A stretch of 64,000 nt of DNA from Lycium barbarum (taxonomy: Eukaryota > Streptophyta > Magnoliopsida > Solanales > Solanaceae), in the NCBI RefSeq assembly GCF_019175385.1, contig NC_083345.1, positions 121,957,657-122,021,656 on the forward strand, read 5' to 3'. Both the position numbers and the translations under genes were made by a program. Shown one piece after another: positions 49,337-61,399 of this stretch (the stretch's first letter is position 1; the number at the start of each line of letters is the position of its first letter). The notes under the pieces are model-generated. The model was not told the origin of the DNA, searched no databases, and saw nothing but the letters and a program-made list of their open reading frames with translations.

Positions 49337-50858
49337 CCCCCGGAGGAGCCTCTTGACTACCCCTCCCAACTTCAGCTTTTCCCTTGTTAGATACTTCCCC
49401 CTCCCTCCCAAGTGGTTGAAAAGTATTTGCGACCGGGACAGTAACTTCCCCTGTAGCACCTGCTGTTCCAACACTACTGCTGGCCCCTCCGCCAACTGCG
49501 TTTGTTTTCTGAGCTTGCCTTGCATCTCCATTCTGTGTCCTTCTCCAGCCCCCACCCCTCCCACCTTGGTGATATGGTCTTCTCCAGCCACCTCTCTTCC
49601 CAGCTGCAGGATCCCCTACTCTAACATCTTCCCTCGATATCCTGTTCGCCTCTTCCTCTTTTGTTTGTTCTACAACTTGTGTTGCCTCATGACCTTTTCC
49701 TTCATTAACTTCTGGTATATCTTCCTTATTCCTCTTACATATATCCTCAGTATGACCATACTTTTGACACACTTTACATATCGATGGCTTCCAATCGTAT
49801 GTAATTTTTTGCTCAACAACCTTTCCTCTTTCGTTTTTGAACAAGACCACATCTGGCAATGGAGTATCAATTTGCACTTCCACCAGTAATCTAGCGAAAT
49901 TCAGCCTTATTTTTCGTTCTGTATTTCTATCAACCATCAGTGGTTTCCCCACCAAACTCCCAAGTTTGCTCAAGCCCTTCGCACTCTAATATTTAAAGTC
50001 TAACCCGGGCAGTTTAATCTAGATTGGAACAGAGTACAATTCATCTCTGGTGAATTCCATATCTGGGCTCCATGACTTCACAATTAGAGGCTTATTATCA
50101 AAGTGGTAGATACCCCCTTGAATGACTTCATTTTTTCCTTCTGCTGCATCAAACCTTACCAGTACTATTCCATTTTGCATCATTACCACTTTGTTAATGC
50201 TGTGTTTCCCCCACATTCTCTGGATAAACCCATGAAGCACAGAAAATTGAGGGTGGGCACCTAATACATAGCAGACAATCGCATGCTTCCAGAACTCAAT
50301 TTCAGTAACAAAATCATCCTCCTCAATTTCTACAATCAATTGGTCTCCTTGTATCTCCGGATTCACATACTCCAGCTTGAATCCGGCATTAGTAACCTTT
50401 GAGATATCAAAATTGTCCCATACAGAAGCCTTATATTCAGTCCTCATACCCAGATCTGTGACTTCATTCTCCTCTTGGTGGTGTTGTTCCACCTCCGCCG
50501 CCCACGACTGACCTCCCCTCCTCACCGGAGTCTGTGTTGCTGTCATCCAAGCCCCAATCTTCTCCCTCATTTTTACGGCTTTACTCTGTGCTGGTTCTAC
50601 TTGTTTAGTTGTGTTCTCCGTTGCATTCCCTACCTGAAATCCCTTCGCCTCTGTTCCCTTCACTGGTCCTATTTGTGCAACTTCAGAAATAGATCTCGTT
50701 CTCATAGTTGTAGTAGTCGGTCCTATTCCACTAATTGAAATCTCACTCAGTTTAGATCCCTTCATACAGTCTCTTAGTTGACTATTTTCCGGCGGAGTCG
50801 TCTGCTTTGTTCGCTTTCCCATGGGTGGCGCAGTTTTAGCTAACGTGCACCGAGACAA
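49329..50858 (-). pseudogene. LINE ORF1: gag-like RNA-binding protein (two nonsense codons)
   Basis: One frame runs from ATG 50858 to the stop at 49329. It is interrupted by two TAG codons (about 50016-50018 and 49986-49988), each at a position where the context expects Trp (VPI-stop-IKLPG and FKY-stop-SAKGL). Domains: a basic N-terminus, a DUF4283-type region (EFWKHAIVCYVLG..VKSWSPDMEF), and a CCHC-like zinc knuckle CKVCQKYGHTEDIC. The tail is Gly/Arg-rich (KRGGWRRPYHQGGRGGGWRR). TGG to TAG changes fit G-to-A decay of methylated DNA. Confidence 0.88.
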
Positions 50859-50898
50859 CCGAAGCTGACTTCATCCTTTTTGGATTTTGGCATGTGAT

Positions 50899-51482
50899 GA
50901 TTAGATTGACTTAATCTCCACTTAATTCGCTAATCTTTTTAGTTATATATTATATATTCAGGTCTCAATTAATTTACGTACGTGTATAATATATTTGCAC
51001 CTCCAAGATATATCATAGTAAAGGAATAATTTTAATTATTTTCCTGTGGAATATGCCCCGTAGCGAGATCAATTAGATTCACTTAATCTCACTTAAATCT
51101 ATGATCTTCTTCATTGAGTACTAATTAGTAATCACGTTTCCAATGATTTATGTACGTGATTTTTACACATCCGAAGTATCCTAGTGAAGGAACAATTTCA
51201 ATGTCACGTGGAATATGCTCCGTAGGGATCGAATTAGATTTACTTAATCTTCATTTAATTATATAATTTCTTGATTAAATACTAAGTAACCCAGTATGAG
51301 CCAATCCATGAATTTGATTTTTGTCCCTCCTAAGTACCCTAGTAAAGGAACAATCTCAATGTCCTTTGGAATATGCTCATTAGGGAGGTGAATTAGCTTG
51401 CATTAATCTCTACTTTGTTCGATGTTTGCTTGATTAGATACTGTGTAATTAAGTTACAAGTGATTTATATATGTGATTTTGG
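50899..51482 (+). repeat. tandem array, units 8-11
   Basis: Anchors at 50897, 51046, 51208 and 51364 (TGGAATATGCCCC- and AATTAGATT-type sequence), about 150-162 bp apart. The array continues directly after the hAT-like element at 52138. Confidence 0.85.
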
Positions 51483-52137
51483 CAGGGGCGGAGCTACAGT
51501 GTTATAGGGGGGTTCGGCCGAACCCAGTAGCTTTTTCGTAGACCCTGTATTTGTACTAGAAAAATTAGTAAATATACATAATATTTACTTGCAAGCTCCT
51601 ATACATAAATGAGCAGACGGTTCAGTGTCCAGGCAGAGCCTAGCGAAGCGCTTTCCCACCCAAGATGCGGGTTTGAATCCCACCAGCGCCATTGCTTTCT
51701 TTTTTGTTTTCTTTGGTATAAAGCAAGAATTCCTTTTATAATTCTTTTTTAAAATTAGAAGAAATTAAAACAACTGAACCGTGCAGTTTTTTCCATTGGG
51801 ATTTGGGGGTATGTTTTCCCTTGCAGTTATCTACAGAATATTATACTCCCTTTTTAACACTTTATTTTGTAGAAACAAAATATAAAATTAACAAATCCAA
51901 ACTCAAAAGCAAAAAGCAAACGACTTGTACGCAGTACGTTACCATTCTTTTTCATCTTTCTCTTTCACAAAGCCAAATCAAAAATCAATTTAAAAAAAAG
52001 CAAGGGTTTTTGAATATATTAAATACCGATATTTGTTCGTTAGTTTAACAGTTATTATACATTAGCTTGAGGACTTGAGGTCGTTGTCCTGTCTTATGAT
52101 TCGAACCCCCAGACTTTAAATCCTGGCTCCGCCTCTG
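51483..52137. mobile_element. 655 bp hAT-like non-autonomous element
   Basis: The ends are CAGGGGCGGAGCTA and the complement of TGGCTCCGCCTCTG. It is flanked by a perfect 8 bp duplication GATTTTGG (51475-51482 and 52138-52145), the hAT size. It contains a GGTTCGGCCGAACC palindrome near the left end and a GCGGGTTTGAATCCCACCAGCGCC segment near 51667. No transposase is present. Shorter decayed relatives lie at 15890, 34325 and inside the Helitrons. Confidence 0.88.
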
Positions 52138-52260
52138 GATTTTGGCACCTCTAACGTACCCTAGTAAAGGAACAATCTCAATGTCCTTTGGAATATGCCC
52201 CCTAGGGAGGTGAATTACCTTGAATTAATCTCCACTTTGTTCGGTTATGTTCTTGATTAA
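52138..52260 (+). repeat. tandem array, last recognisable unit
   Basis: TTTGGAATATGCCCCCTAGG at about 52187 and GTGAATTACCTTGAATTAATC complete the unit interrupted at 51482. Beyond about 52270 the repeat fades. Confidence 0.8.
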
Positions 52261-52269
52261 TAGTTAAGT

Positions 52270-53986
52270 AATTGAAGTACCATTAAATATGGTTTTCACT
52301 ATTGTAGATTAATAATGTTAACGACTGATCCAACAAGTCACATGTTTTTATTTGACGTAATAGAACAACCCAGTGGCCAAGAAACTGCAATAAGAATCGT
52401 AATGTTGAGGAGTTTGAATTTCAGTAGTTGTCTTTTGAACACTATCTTTTCAATTAGACTACCTTATTTATATTCTCGTTAAATGTGTGCCACAAATCAG
52501 AGAAAGAACTAACAAATTAGACAGACATATGCCCTTGTTTAATCTTCTAACACTTGTTTCATCATCCATCATCCATGATACCTTATTCTTTTTATGTTTT
52601 AAAATTCGAGGAAAATTAAAGGAATTGGAATAATAACGTTAATAATGATTAGATGGGAAGAAAAATATAGTACTAATTTTGTTTGGATCACGACCATCTT
52701 TTGTTTTTCTAGTACCATAATTAAAAGATATAATGATACCAATTAATTTAATTAGTGTCTCTAATTTGACCAATCATACCCTAAGATTATAAAAATACCT
52801 TCAAAATTTCGTGTTATATAAGCTGTATATAATATTTGTTGGACGTTAAGTAATATGAAAAGAGTTTGTTTACTAAGTATTTTATTATCTCTAATTAAGA
52901 AAGGATTAGCATACTATTAAACTTGTTCGATTTTTGTCTTAATGCATGGCTACGTCGAGAAATACTAAGTGGTGTACCGTGCCCAAATAAACAATCTTTT
53001 TGAAAAAAGAATTGTTTTCTTGCCTAATTAAACCATACTCGAAAGAGTTAAGTTCATTTACTAAACAGTGTAAAAGATGATATCATCTAAAAAGAATTGA
53101 CGTAAATACTCGTTCACCTAATCACTTAAATTGAAAATATGAATTACACACACACATAAAAATGCTGGCTAGAAAAAGAAAACGGTGAATATCCGACCGG
53201 CTATTTGTGTCAAAAGCTCACAAACATATTAACACGATCAAGTTAATTATAATATAATTATAGATAGCTCTCACTAACGGGTCATAACATATTATATTAC
53301 GTTGATAGTGTAAAAATCTACACATTATTAGTGTATATAACTTAAATCAATTTGGAAATTATAAGCACATACGTACGCTTCTCCACGAGTATTAATTTGT
53401 GATTGGCTTTTCAATAAGATGAGAAGTCGATAACTCTTTTTTTATTATTATTATTTAATGAGGGGGTGTTGAGGGAAGCAAATACAACTTATCTGATATG
53501 GGGAATTAGGTATTTTAACTCCTTAAATGAAATTATATTATTTTCTTTTCCCATTTGACCTTTTTTCATTAACTGGCAGTCTTTTATCAAATAAATAAAT
53601 AAATAACACTATCTCGGACTTATCATGGATATGGCAATAAATATATAAAATTAGTTTATATTACTCGAGAAAATTCTACAGAGTGACTAGTGGTAGCCTT
53701 GTAGAAGCAATACAACAATAATGTTGACGATTATATTTGACTTTATCTGAAATATTTTTCATGATAAATCTACTATTTCATTTCGTCCTTTTTTTATTAT
53801 ATATGTCAACGAGAGCAGATAATAATTCATAATAATGATGCCCAATAATGTGTAGGCAGTTGGAGAAAACGGACAAAAGGCTAAAAATTCAACGTCCAAA
53901 TTCAACTAGAGAAATGCATGTGGTGATTGTTATTAATTATTATTGTTATATTATATTTTAAGTTATGATTTTAGTAGTTAATCAAC
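52270..53986. other. gene-free AT-rich DNA
   Basis: I found no reading frame with recognisable content and no RNA gene. Confidence 0.5.
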
Positions 53987-54118
53987 CACTAAAAAAAAAA
54001 TTGCAGAGGTTGAAAGTTACAATTCGTGGGGGTTTTAGCCTTCACTAATTACTGGAAAAAGCTAAAACCCCGGCGAATTGCAACTTTCAATCTCCGCAAA
54101 TTATCTTTTTTTGTAGTG
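53987..54118. mobile_element. 132 bp CACTA-type MITE
   Basis: The ends are CACTAAAAAAAAAATTGC and the complement of TTATCTTTTTTTGTAGTG. The arms pair through GAGGTTGAAAGTTACAATTC / GAATTGCAACTTTCAATCTC and GGGGTTTTAGCC / AGCTAAAACCCC. Flanking triplets AAC and TAC match at two of three bases. Confidence 0.75.
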
Positions 54119-55103
54119 TACTAAGTACAGTGATCATCTTCCTAATTCCTTCTACTTAGTTCTTTAGACTTTTTTTATTGCTTGTGCTCGAAGGCTTAGG
54201 AAAAAACTACTAACTTCTATGCACTTTTTTAGTTTCTTTTGGATTTGCCGAATGAACTTTTTTATGAGTACTTTGTCGGTTTGAGATTACGGCATAATCT
54301 AGCTAAATCAGCGATTTTACCAATAATGCATCTTGTGTTGTGACTTGTAAGGAACGATATTTTAATTTTAGTGCAGAAAAATTATTATTTTTGTGATATG
54401 AAAAAAGCTTAAATCATTTTAAAAAAAAAAAACTGAAGTTAGCTATGAAATTCATAACTAAATTGTCTGTAACCAACAAGAATTTTTAATAATCCATCGT
54501 TATCCTGCCATTAAATAGTTTCAACGGCAAACTTTTTTTTATTTAGCGGTAAAAGTTATCCGTCGCTAATTCTTGCTTTTTTTGCGGTAAGTAGATTACG
54601 CCGTTGAGGCATATCTTAATTGTCATTCTCTAGACAGGTCAATACGGTAACGAGAATTAACTATGAACATACTCGATCAAATGATTCAGAAATTCCACGA
54701 TCCTTTATTATAATAAAAATAATTACGCTAAGTTTTCTACACTTTCTACTGGCATAAAAATCGTACGACTAAAAGACTCCTATAAAGCATAGGGCCTAAA
54801 ATAACCGCACTATTATGAATTTTCCCAACTAATGGTATCACCTACATATAAATCATTTTTTACAGCAAATGAAAATGTCGACGTAATGAAAATATTGGTA
54901 TTAATATATACCTTCGGTATTTCTTATACCGTCAATGCATACATAACATTTAACAGCGGTAATGGAGCCTTAATGATAGGTATAGAAGTGAGAAATCGAC
55001 ATGGTCAATAATGGTGGAGTAGTTTGACAAATCATGCCTTACTTCAAGGGACAAGAGGAAATTGGGAAATTCCTAAGCAACTAGCCGTGGTCCAATTGTT
55101 AGA
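54119..55103. other. gene-free DNA
   Basis: GTCGCTAATTCTTGC-like and CATCGTTATCC-like stretches near 54495-54600 resemble CACTA subterminal repeats, but no ends were found. Confidence 0.4.
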
Positions 55104-55630
55104 TACAGTCCAACCCTTCTATAACAGCATGATTGAGTCCGAAATTTTTCAGCTGTTATAGAGAATGGTTGTTATATACCTATAACAGCATTGACATTTA
55201 AATAATACTTCGCTATTATATCAAAAAAGATGCATAAAATCTAATTTTCATTTTTAATTGTCAAATTCTAAGCTTAATCACACTTTGTATAACGAATAAA
55301 AATTGTTTAATGATGAAAATAGATATATCCATATGATATTTTTTGTCATAAATAGTGTATTAAATGATCAAATATTTGGTCAAAATCTCTAAACTTATTA
55401 TTGGTAATCATAGATATTCTATTTTTATAAAGATGATTAATTATTGTATTACCAAAAAAAGAAGATAGTTGTTACAAAGAGCGTACTGTTATAAAGTTGG
55501 TTATTGGTGTTATAGGTGAAATGCTATCGAGAAGTAAAATATAATATCAAAGATCGCTTTCGAAAAATATTGGTTGTTATAGAGAGGTATTGTTATATGA
55601 GGGTGCCGTTACAGAGAGATCTGACTGTAT
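55104..55630. mobile_element. ~525 bp MITE (CTCTATAACAGCA family)
   Basis: The left end ACAGTCCAACCCTTCTATAA matches the complement of the right end GTTACAGAGAGATCTGACTGT. Further internal pairs are TTGTTATA.. and TATAACAGC. A TA dinucleotide flanks both ends, consistent with a Tc1/mariner-like target, though PIF-type cannot be ruled out. Confidence 0.6.
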
Positions 55631-56091
55631 ATTGAATATGTTTCTTCCTAATATGGGTTGAAGTTTAGATATTTGAATATGGTTGATGCAATTACAGAAA
55701 TATAAATGCCATTTATTCAATGGCTAGCTAATAATTTTATGCTACTCTGATTTACGTACTGCGAAAAAGTATGGGATCTATTTCTTCTTTATATGGTTAA
55801 CTTTAGTAAATGATTTATTGAAGTGTATCAGTAACTCATCTAAAAAATTAATGTGTACAGTTTTAGGTACTTAAGGGAAAATGTTTAAATATGCTCCTAA
55901 CATTTGTTTTATCTTACATTTACCCTTCGTTTACCTTTGGGTTCATGAAAGCTCCCGTTACTGCTATCTTTTGTCTCAAATACGTCTCTCATATTAATAG
56001 TTTTTTCCTATGGAAAAATTGATCTGATTTGACTGATACAATGAAAGTCACGTCGTATGGGGGTGTATTTGAACCTTTTCAATTATTCAGT

Positions 56092-56209
56092 CACTATAAA
56101 AAAATGAATAATTTGCGGAGGTTGAAAGTTATAATTTGCGGGGATTTTATCTTCCGCTAGCAAATAGTGGAGACTAAAACCTCCGCAAATTGCCCAGTTT
56201 TTTATAGTG
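56092..56209. mobile_element. 118 bp CACTA-type MITE
   Basis: CACTATAAAAAAATGAATAA and the complement of AGTTTTTTATAGTG are flanked by a 3 bp duplication AGT (56089-56091, 56210-56212). Internal TTTGCGGAGGTT / CCTCCGCAAATT pairing is shared with the element at 53987. Confidence 0.85.
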
Positions 56210-56344
56210 AGTGGGTATAGCAGAGCCCTTTCAATTATTCAGGGACATGCTTCAAATTATTGCAAAGCAAGTGTGTGAATCTTTTGTTTGTCTACGTAGC
56301 TCCACTTTAGTAAATGTTATACCCAAGGTGAACAACCGTTAGAG

Positions 56345-57475
56345 AAAGGGCAGACATAGGACAAAATTAGTGCAAGTTTTTCAGGGACCAAAAGGTAAAC
56401 TAAAGAAAATATAAGACAAACAAATATGTCACGAGTAAAATTTGAGTACCTCCCTCGTCTACTTAATTATGTCTTTAATATGGTTAAGCAAATACAGGCA
56501 GACATAGGATAAAATCAGTGCAAGCCTTTCAGGGACCGACATACATAGAATAAAATCAGTGCAAGTTTTTCAGGGACCGAAAGGTAAACTAAAGAAAAAT
56601 ATAAGACAAACAAATACTTCACGAGTAACATTTGAGTACCTATCTCATCTACTTAATTATGTCTTGAACGTAGTTAGGCAAATACAGGCAGACAAAGGAC
56701 AAAATCAGTGCAAGTTTTTCGGGGATCGAAAGGTAAACTAAAAAAAAATATAAGACAAACAAATACTTCACGAGTAAAATTTGAGTACCTATCTCATCTA
56801 CTTAATTATGCCTTTAGCATGGTTAGGCAAATACAATAGACATAAGACAAAATCAGTGCAAGTTTTCCGGGTACCGAAAGGTAGAAAAATATAAGACAAA
56901 CAAATACTTCACTAGTAACATTTGAGTACCTCTCTCATCCCGTGGCGGAGCCACATATAGTTGAGGGGTGTCTGACACCCCTTCGTCGGAAAATTATACT
57001 GTGTAGCTAGGTAAATTTTTTATTTATATGTATATATATTACATATTGACACTCATTGGCTTCTTCGTGAATTTACTTCTTTATATTTTGACACCCTTTA
57101 GTGAAAATTCTGGTTCCGCCACTGCTTTCATCTACTTAATTATGTCTTTAACATGGTTAGGCAAATACAGACAGACATACAACAAAATAAGTGCAAGTTT
57201 TTCAGGGACCGAAAAGTAAACTAAAATAAAATATAAGACAAACAAATACTTCACGAGTAAAATTTGAGTACCTCTCCCATCTAGTTAATTATGTCTTTAA
57301 CATAGTTAGGCAAACACAAGTAGCCATAGATAAAATCAGTTCAAGTTTTTCAGGGATCGAAAGGTAAACTAAAGATAAATATAAGATAAACAAATACTGA
57401 GTAAAATTTGAGTACATCTCCCGTCTACTTAATTATGTCTTTTAACATAGTTAAGCAAATTCAATGCATTTATTC
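56345..57475 (+). repeat. ~150 bp tandem array (about 7 units, one partial)
   Basis: Units contain AGTGCAAGTTTTTCAGGGACC (near 56364, 56520, 56556, 56706, 56854, 57188 and 57338), AAATATAAGACAAACAAATA, CACGAGTAAAATTTGAGTAC, and TCTACTTAATTATGTCTTTA. Spacing is about 150 bp apart from one partial unit and one unit enlarged by a MITE. No coding content. Confidence 0.9.
56940..57124. mobile_element. ~184 bp hAT-like MITE inside one tandem unit
   Basis: GTGGCGGAGCCACATATAG at the left and the complement of CTGGTTCCGCCAC at the right are inverted ends. The flanks CTCTCATCC and TTTCATCT resemble the CTCATCT at that place in neighbouring units, so the target duplication is 6 of 8 matched. The next unit is offset by exactly the MITE length. 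Confidence 0.8.
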
Positions 57476-57479
57476 AATA

Positions 57480-58210
57480 GCTTAGCAAATAAACGCCGTT
57501 AAGGGAATTGCGTGTTTGATATCTTTAACCTCTAAATTTGATAATTTCTTGCGACATACATCTAAAAGAAATATCATGTTGAAGTCTCATTCTATTTTGG
57601 TAGTTACAAACTTCATGAGAAAAGAGCAATCACATGTCATTCACCATTAATGTTGGAGTAAATTAAAGTAATTACTAGTAGGTAATAAAGTAGATTTTAT
57701 CTTTACTTGTGAGTGGATTTGTAAAACCTTTTGATTCATCCTTATATGGTTCCGTTGATTGTGCATACGTCGACTCTATGAATACTCCATAATTTCATTT
57801 TCATGCCTAGTTTTGTAATACTGTATTTTTTTTATTTTTTTTTAATTAGTCATATCCAAACAACGGTAGAAAATGCGTGTTTCTTGTAAATATCATATTC
57901 GGAATTTGCTGCCATGACTAATTCAATTCATGAAATAACATCCACAAATCACTTTTCAATTATGTTTTTAAAAAATAACACTATAATGGAGTTTCCATTT
58001 TCATTTCACTTGTGAAATTTAACTACATAACGATGTCTTGTAGAGACAGATCTAAGATTTTAATACTATTGGTTCAATTTTTTGTTTAAACCGCTGAACT
58101 CATCATCTTGTTTGAATTATTGGTTGATCGCTCAGTTTTTTCAGTAAGTTTAGTGAATTTTAAACTGGAAATTCAGATTTAGGATAAAAGTTTTGAGTTG
58201 AATTGATCGA
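57480..58210. other. gene-free AT-rich DNA
   Basis: No gene, RNA or defined repeat recognised. Confidence 0.5.
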
Positions 58211-60319
58211 ATGTTGATTGGGAGCCAATGTGTAAGGTGTAGGAATCTCTTAATAGTGTGAGGCCTTTTGGAGAAAATCGTGCGGACCTAGCTCAATGCG
58301 GACAATATCACACCATGTTAAGAGTATATGCGGGCTAGTTGGGCCCAAAAACTAGTATCAGAGCCCAGGTTCGGATGGACAAGTATATGACGATGGCAGA
58401 AAGATGGCTCAGGCCCAGTTTGAAGACGCATACATAAGAAGAAGCTAGTTTTTCAATTGCTATAATACTCTAATGACGTGGGTGACATATAGTGAATTTT
58501 AAAATTGACTAATAGATTGTGGTAGTAGGTTACACAAAACTTAGTTTAAGGGGGAGATTGTTGGGTGTACGAACAAAGTCCCATACTGGTAGCTGAAAAG
58601 ATTGGAAGCCAACATATAAAGTGTATGAATCTCTTAATGGTGTGAGGATTTTGGGGGGAAATCATGCCGACGTGGCCCAAAACGGACAATATCACACCAT
58701 ACTAAGAGTATATACGGGCTGGTTGAGCCCAACAATTGGTATCAGAGCCCAAGTTCAAGGGGACGAGTATGACAATGACAGAGAGATGGCGCGAGCGTAG
58801 TTTGGGAACGCGCACACAAGAAGAAGCTAGTAGTGGCCAGCGGCTTCGATTGCTAAGTACTCTAATTATGTGGGTGATATATAGTGGATCTCGAAAATTG
58901 ACTCGTGGATCATGGTAGTGGGCCGCAACTTAGTTTAAGAAGGAGACTCATGGATTGTGCATGGTAGTGGGCCACCTATAACTTAGTTCTAAGGAGAGAT
59001 TGTTGTTACACCTCGTAGTTTTATAGTTGAGATTCGTCGTATGCTAGTTGCCCCAGTCTTGGATACCGGGGCTGTCCCCTAGGCTATACAAAGTTGGACA
59101 TGCCTATCTTATATTTATAAGGGTTTAAGTTCATGTTTGATAAGTTATGAAAGGATTAGAGAATAACTGAATAGAAGAGAATAGGTTTCGGTAAAGTTTC
59201 ATTCTGAAATTATTTTATACGGACCTTATCTTAAGATACTGACAGTATTTAAGGATGTTATAATCGAACAGAGAAGGTTGATTTTGAGGTTGAAAAATAC
59301 GGACCATTATATGGTTCGTATAAAATTATACGGCCAGTATATTGGTCATATATTTTTATACGGACCGTATTTCCTTGTCGGTGGATTTTGCTGTTTGTTT
59401 ATATTACGACCTCTCCTAATTTTTAAGTCATTTTAACTCAAACCTAAGTTCATATAAGCCCTAGAAATCCTCTCCCATCATATTCAATCACTCCCCAAGT
59501 AAAAATCAAAGATCAAAGTGAGAATCAAGTGCTAAAGGTTTTCAAAGTACTATTGAAGCTTGTTTCTCCTTCTTGTAGAAGCTTTGGAGGATACTCAAGG
59601 TGAAATAATCTTGGAATTGAAGTGTTCTTGAGCTCTTGAGGTAAGATTTCATCTTATTTCCATGTTTATGAGTTTATGTGATAGTTATGCCAGGGTTGGG
59701 GAGAAAGAAATTAGAGGAAAGGATCAAACATGAAGCTGGTGTTATTTTGAGTTGTAATCTAACTTGAGCCATGATTGTTAGTCTGTTTTGACCAAAAATC
59801 TTATTTTGGGGATAATAGTTGATATTGAGAATGTGTTGAGGTTGTTATACTTGGTGTATTTGGAAGAAGAAAGTGCATAAGTGTTGTATACAAGCGTATA
59901 TCAGGCTGTTCAATTGTATATCTTTAAATGCTGTGGATATGAGTTTAAAGAAGATCATATGAGGTTGTTGTGTTGATTGTTGGTTGTGGGCTTTGGGGTG
60001 ATGATTAAGAAATAGTGGAATGCTGCCCGTTTCACTTTAGAATCGAGTTAGCATTGATATACATGATGTACTGGTGCCATCTAAGTTGTATATGTATTTC
60101 TTTGTTATGGATTGACGCTCTAGTTGTAATAAGCTCGTTGTTGGATTGCTTGGACGACTTGAGGTATGTTAAGGCTAACTTTCCTTCTTTTGACATGATC
60201 CTTATGTACGGAACGTAAACATAATGTTACTCTATAATGATCCTATTCTTAGTAGTTAGGGATGCTCTAAGTTGATTCATGTTCCAGAATGTTGTTTTCA
60301 GTAAGTCCTTCTCCAGATT

Positions 60320-60321
<2 letters not shown>

Positions 60322-60377
<56 letters not shown>
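60322..60377 (+). repeat. (GT)28 microsatellite
   Basis: Uninterrupted GT dinucleotides within the solo LTR. Confidence 0.95.
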
Positions 60378-60382
<5 letters not shown>

Positions 60383-60497
60383 GATGATAGTGTTATATAC
60401 GCACTACAACCTGATCAACTAGTCACATGATGATAATGCCTACAGAGGCCGATATGATACGATGGGATGCTCACAGAGGCTTGACAGGCGTTATATA

Positions 60498-60500
<3 letters not shown>

Positions 60501-60556
<56 letters not shown>
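60501..60556 (+). repeat. (AT)28 microsatellite
   Basis: Uninterrupted AT dinucleotides within the solo LTR. It creates false IYIYIY open frames in two phases. Confidence 0.95.
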
Positions 60557-60561
<5 letters not shown>

Positions 60562-61399
60562 ACCCTTGCGCATGCATGCACAATATTTATGCATATCGTT
60601 GGCCTACAGCGGCAGTTCAGACGTACAGGTTGCATTCATTTTATCCTATGCATTTTTATGTTTCTTCGTGTTACTTTCATGCCTTATATACTCGATACCT
60701 TGTTCGTACTAACGTCCCTTCTTTCTGGGGGCGCTGCGTTTTATGCCCGCAGGTTCAGGTGGATAGGTTGACGATCCGCCACTGTAGGATGTTGTTCAGC
60801 TGATATTGGGGCACTCCTCTTGTTCCGGAGTTGCTGTTGTGTTGCTAGTACGTTATACTTTTGTGTGCATATAGGTACGGCGGGGCTCTGTCCTGACCTT
60901 ATTATGTAATATACTCCAGTAGAGGCTTGTAGACAGTCATCGGTTACTTAGACGTTGTATGGCCCCTTCGGCCTATATTTTTGTTGTATAGTATTTCAGG
61001 ATGGCCTTGTCGGCTTGCACAGTTTTTGTCCAGCATAGTCATATAGTATGTCTTTTCGGGCTTATCCATTTTTCAGCATATTTCTCTTATGATCTTGCAG
61101 ATTTTTATCTAACGACCCTTGATATCCACTCTCGTTTATGATTATGGTACGAATGTATGATTAGTGGTGCTCAGCAGGTAGGGCCCGGATGCCCGTCATG
61201 GCTCTCCAGTTTGGGTCGTGACAATTGTTGGGTGTGCGAAAAAAGTCCCACTTCAATAGCTGAAAATATTGGGAGTTAACATATAAGGTGTAAGAATGTC
61301 TTAACGTTGTGTGGTTTTTTGGAAAAACCGTACGGGCTTGGCCCAAAGCGAACAATATCATTCCATGTTAAGATTATATGCAGGCTAGTTTGGCCAAAG

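Larger units (their letters stand above)
45833..50898 (-). mobile_element. near full-length L1-type LINE (non-LTR retrotransposon)
   Basis: An approximately 5.07 kb insertion with a poly(A) tail (poly(T) at 45831-45851 on the plus strand) at its 3' end. A 14 bp target duplication GATTAGATTGACTT flanks it at 45819-45832 and 50899-50912, inside a tandem-repeat unit. It has two ORFs (gag-like ORF1, then endonuclease-reverse transcriptase ORF2), both now broken. The short 5' UTR (about 40 bp before the ORF1 ATG) together with the target duplication suggests full or almost full length. Confidence 0.95.
59004..61223 (+). mobile_element. solo gypsy-type LTR, 2220 bp
   Basis: Starts TGTTACACCTCGTAG, ends GGGTCGTGACA, and is flanked by a perfect 5 bp duplication ATTGT (58999-59003 and 61224-61228). 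There is no internal domain, so it is the product of LTR-LTR recombination. It contains a leader-like donor (GAGGTAAGATTTCATC at 59639), a (TG)n and an (AT)n microsatellite, and the CTGCGTTTTATGCCCGCAGG core shared with 1-631. Confidence 0.92.
58212..61399 (+). mobile_element. chained TRIM: LTR-int-LTR-int-LTR
   Basis: LTR-A (about 58212-58351, 5' truncated), LTR-B (58559-58734, 176 bp, TGTTGGG..CCCAACA) and LTR-C (61226-61399). Each internal part starts with a primer-binding site (A: ACTAGTATCAGAGCCC, B: TTGGTATCAGAGCCC, matching initiator Met tRNA). Each ends in a purine tract (AAGGGGGAGAT before B, AAGGAGAGAT before C). Internal parts are only about 205-265 bp with no gag-pol. Three LTRs with shared internal segments are a known TRIM arrangement made by recombination. 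A 2.2 kb gypsy solo LTR splits the junction before LTR-C. Confidence 0.85.

Noticed and set aside
60427..60803. Two overlapping 113-114-codon frames with IYIYIY runs
   Set aside because: Created by the (AT)28 microsatellite inside the solo LTR.
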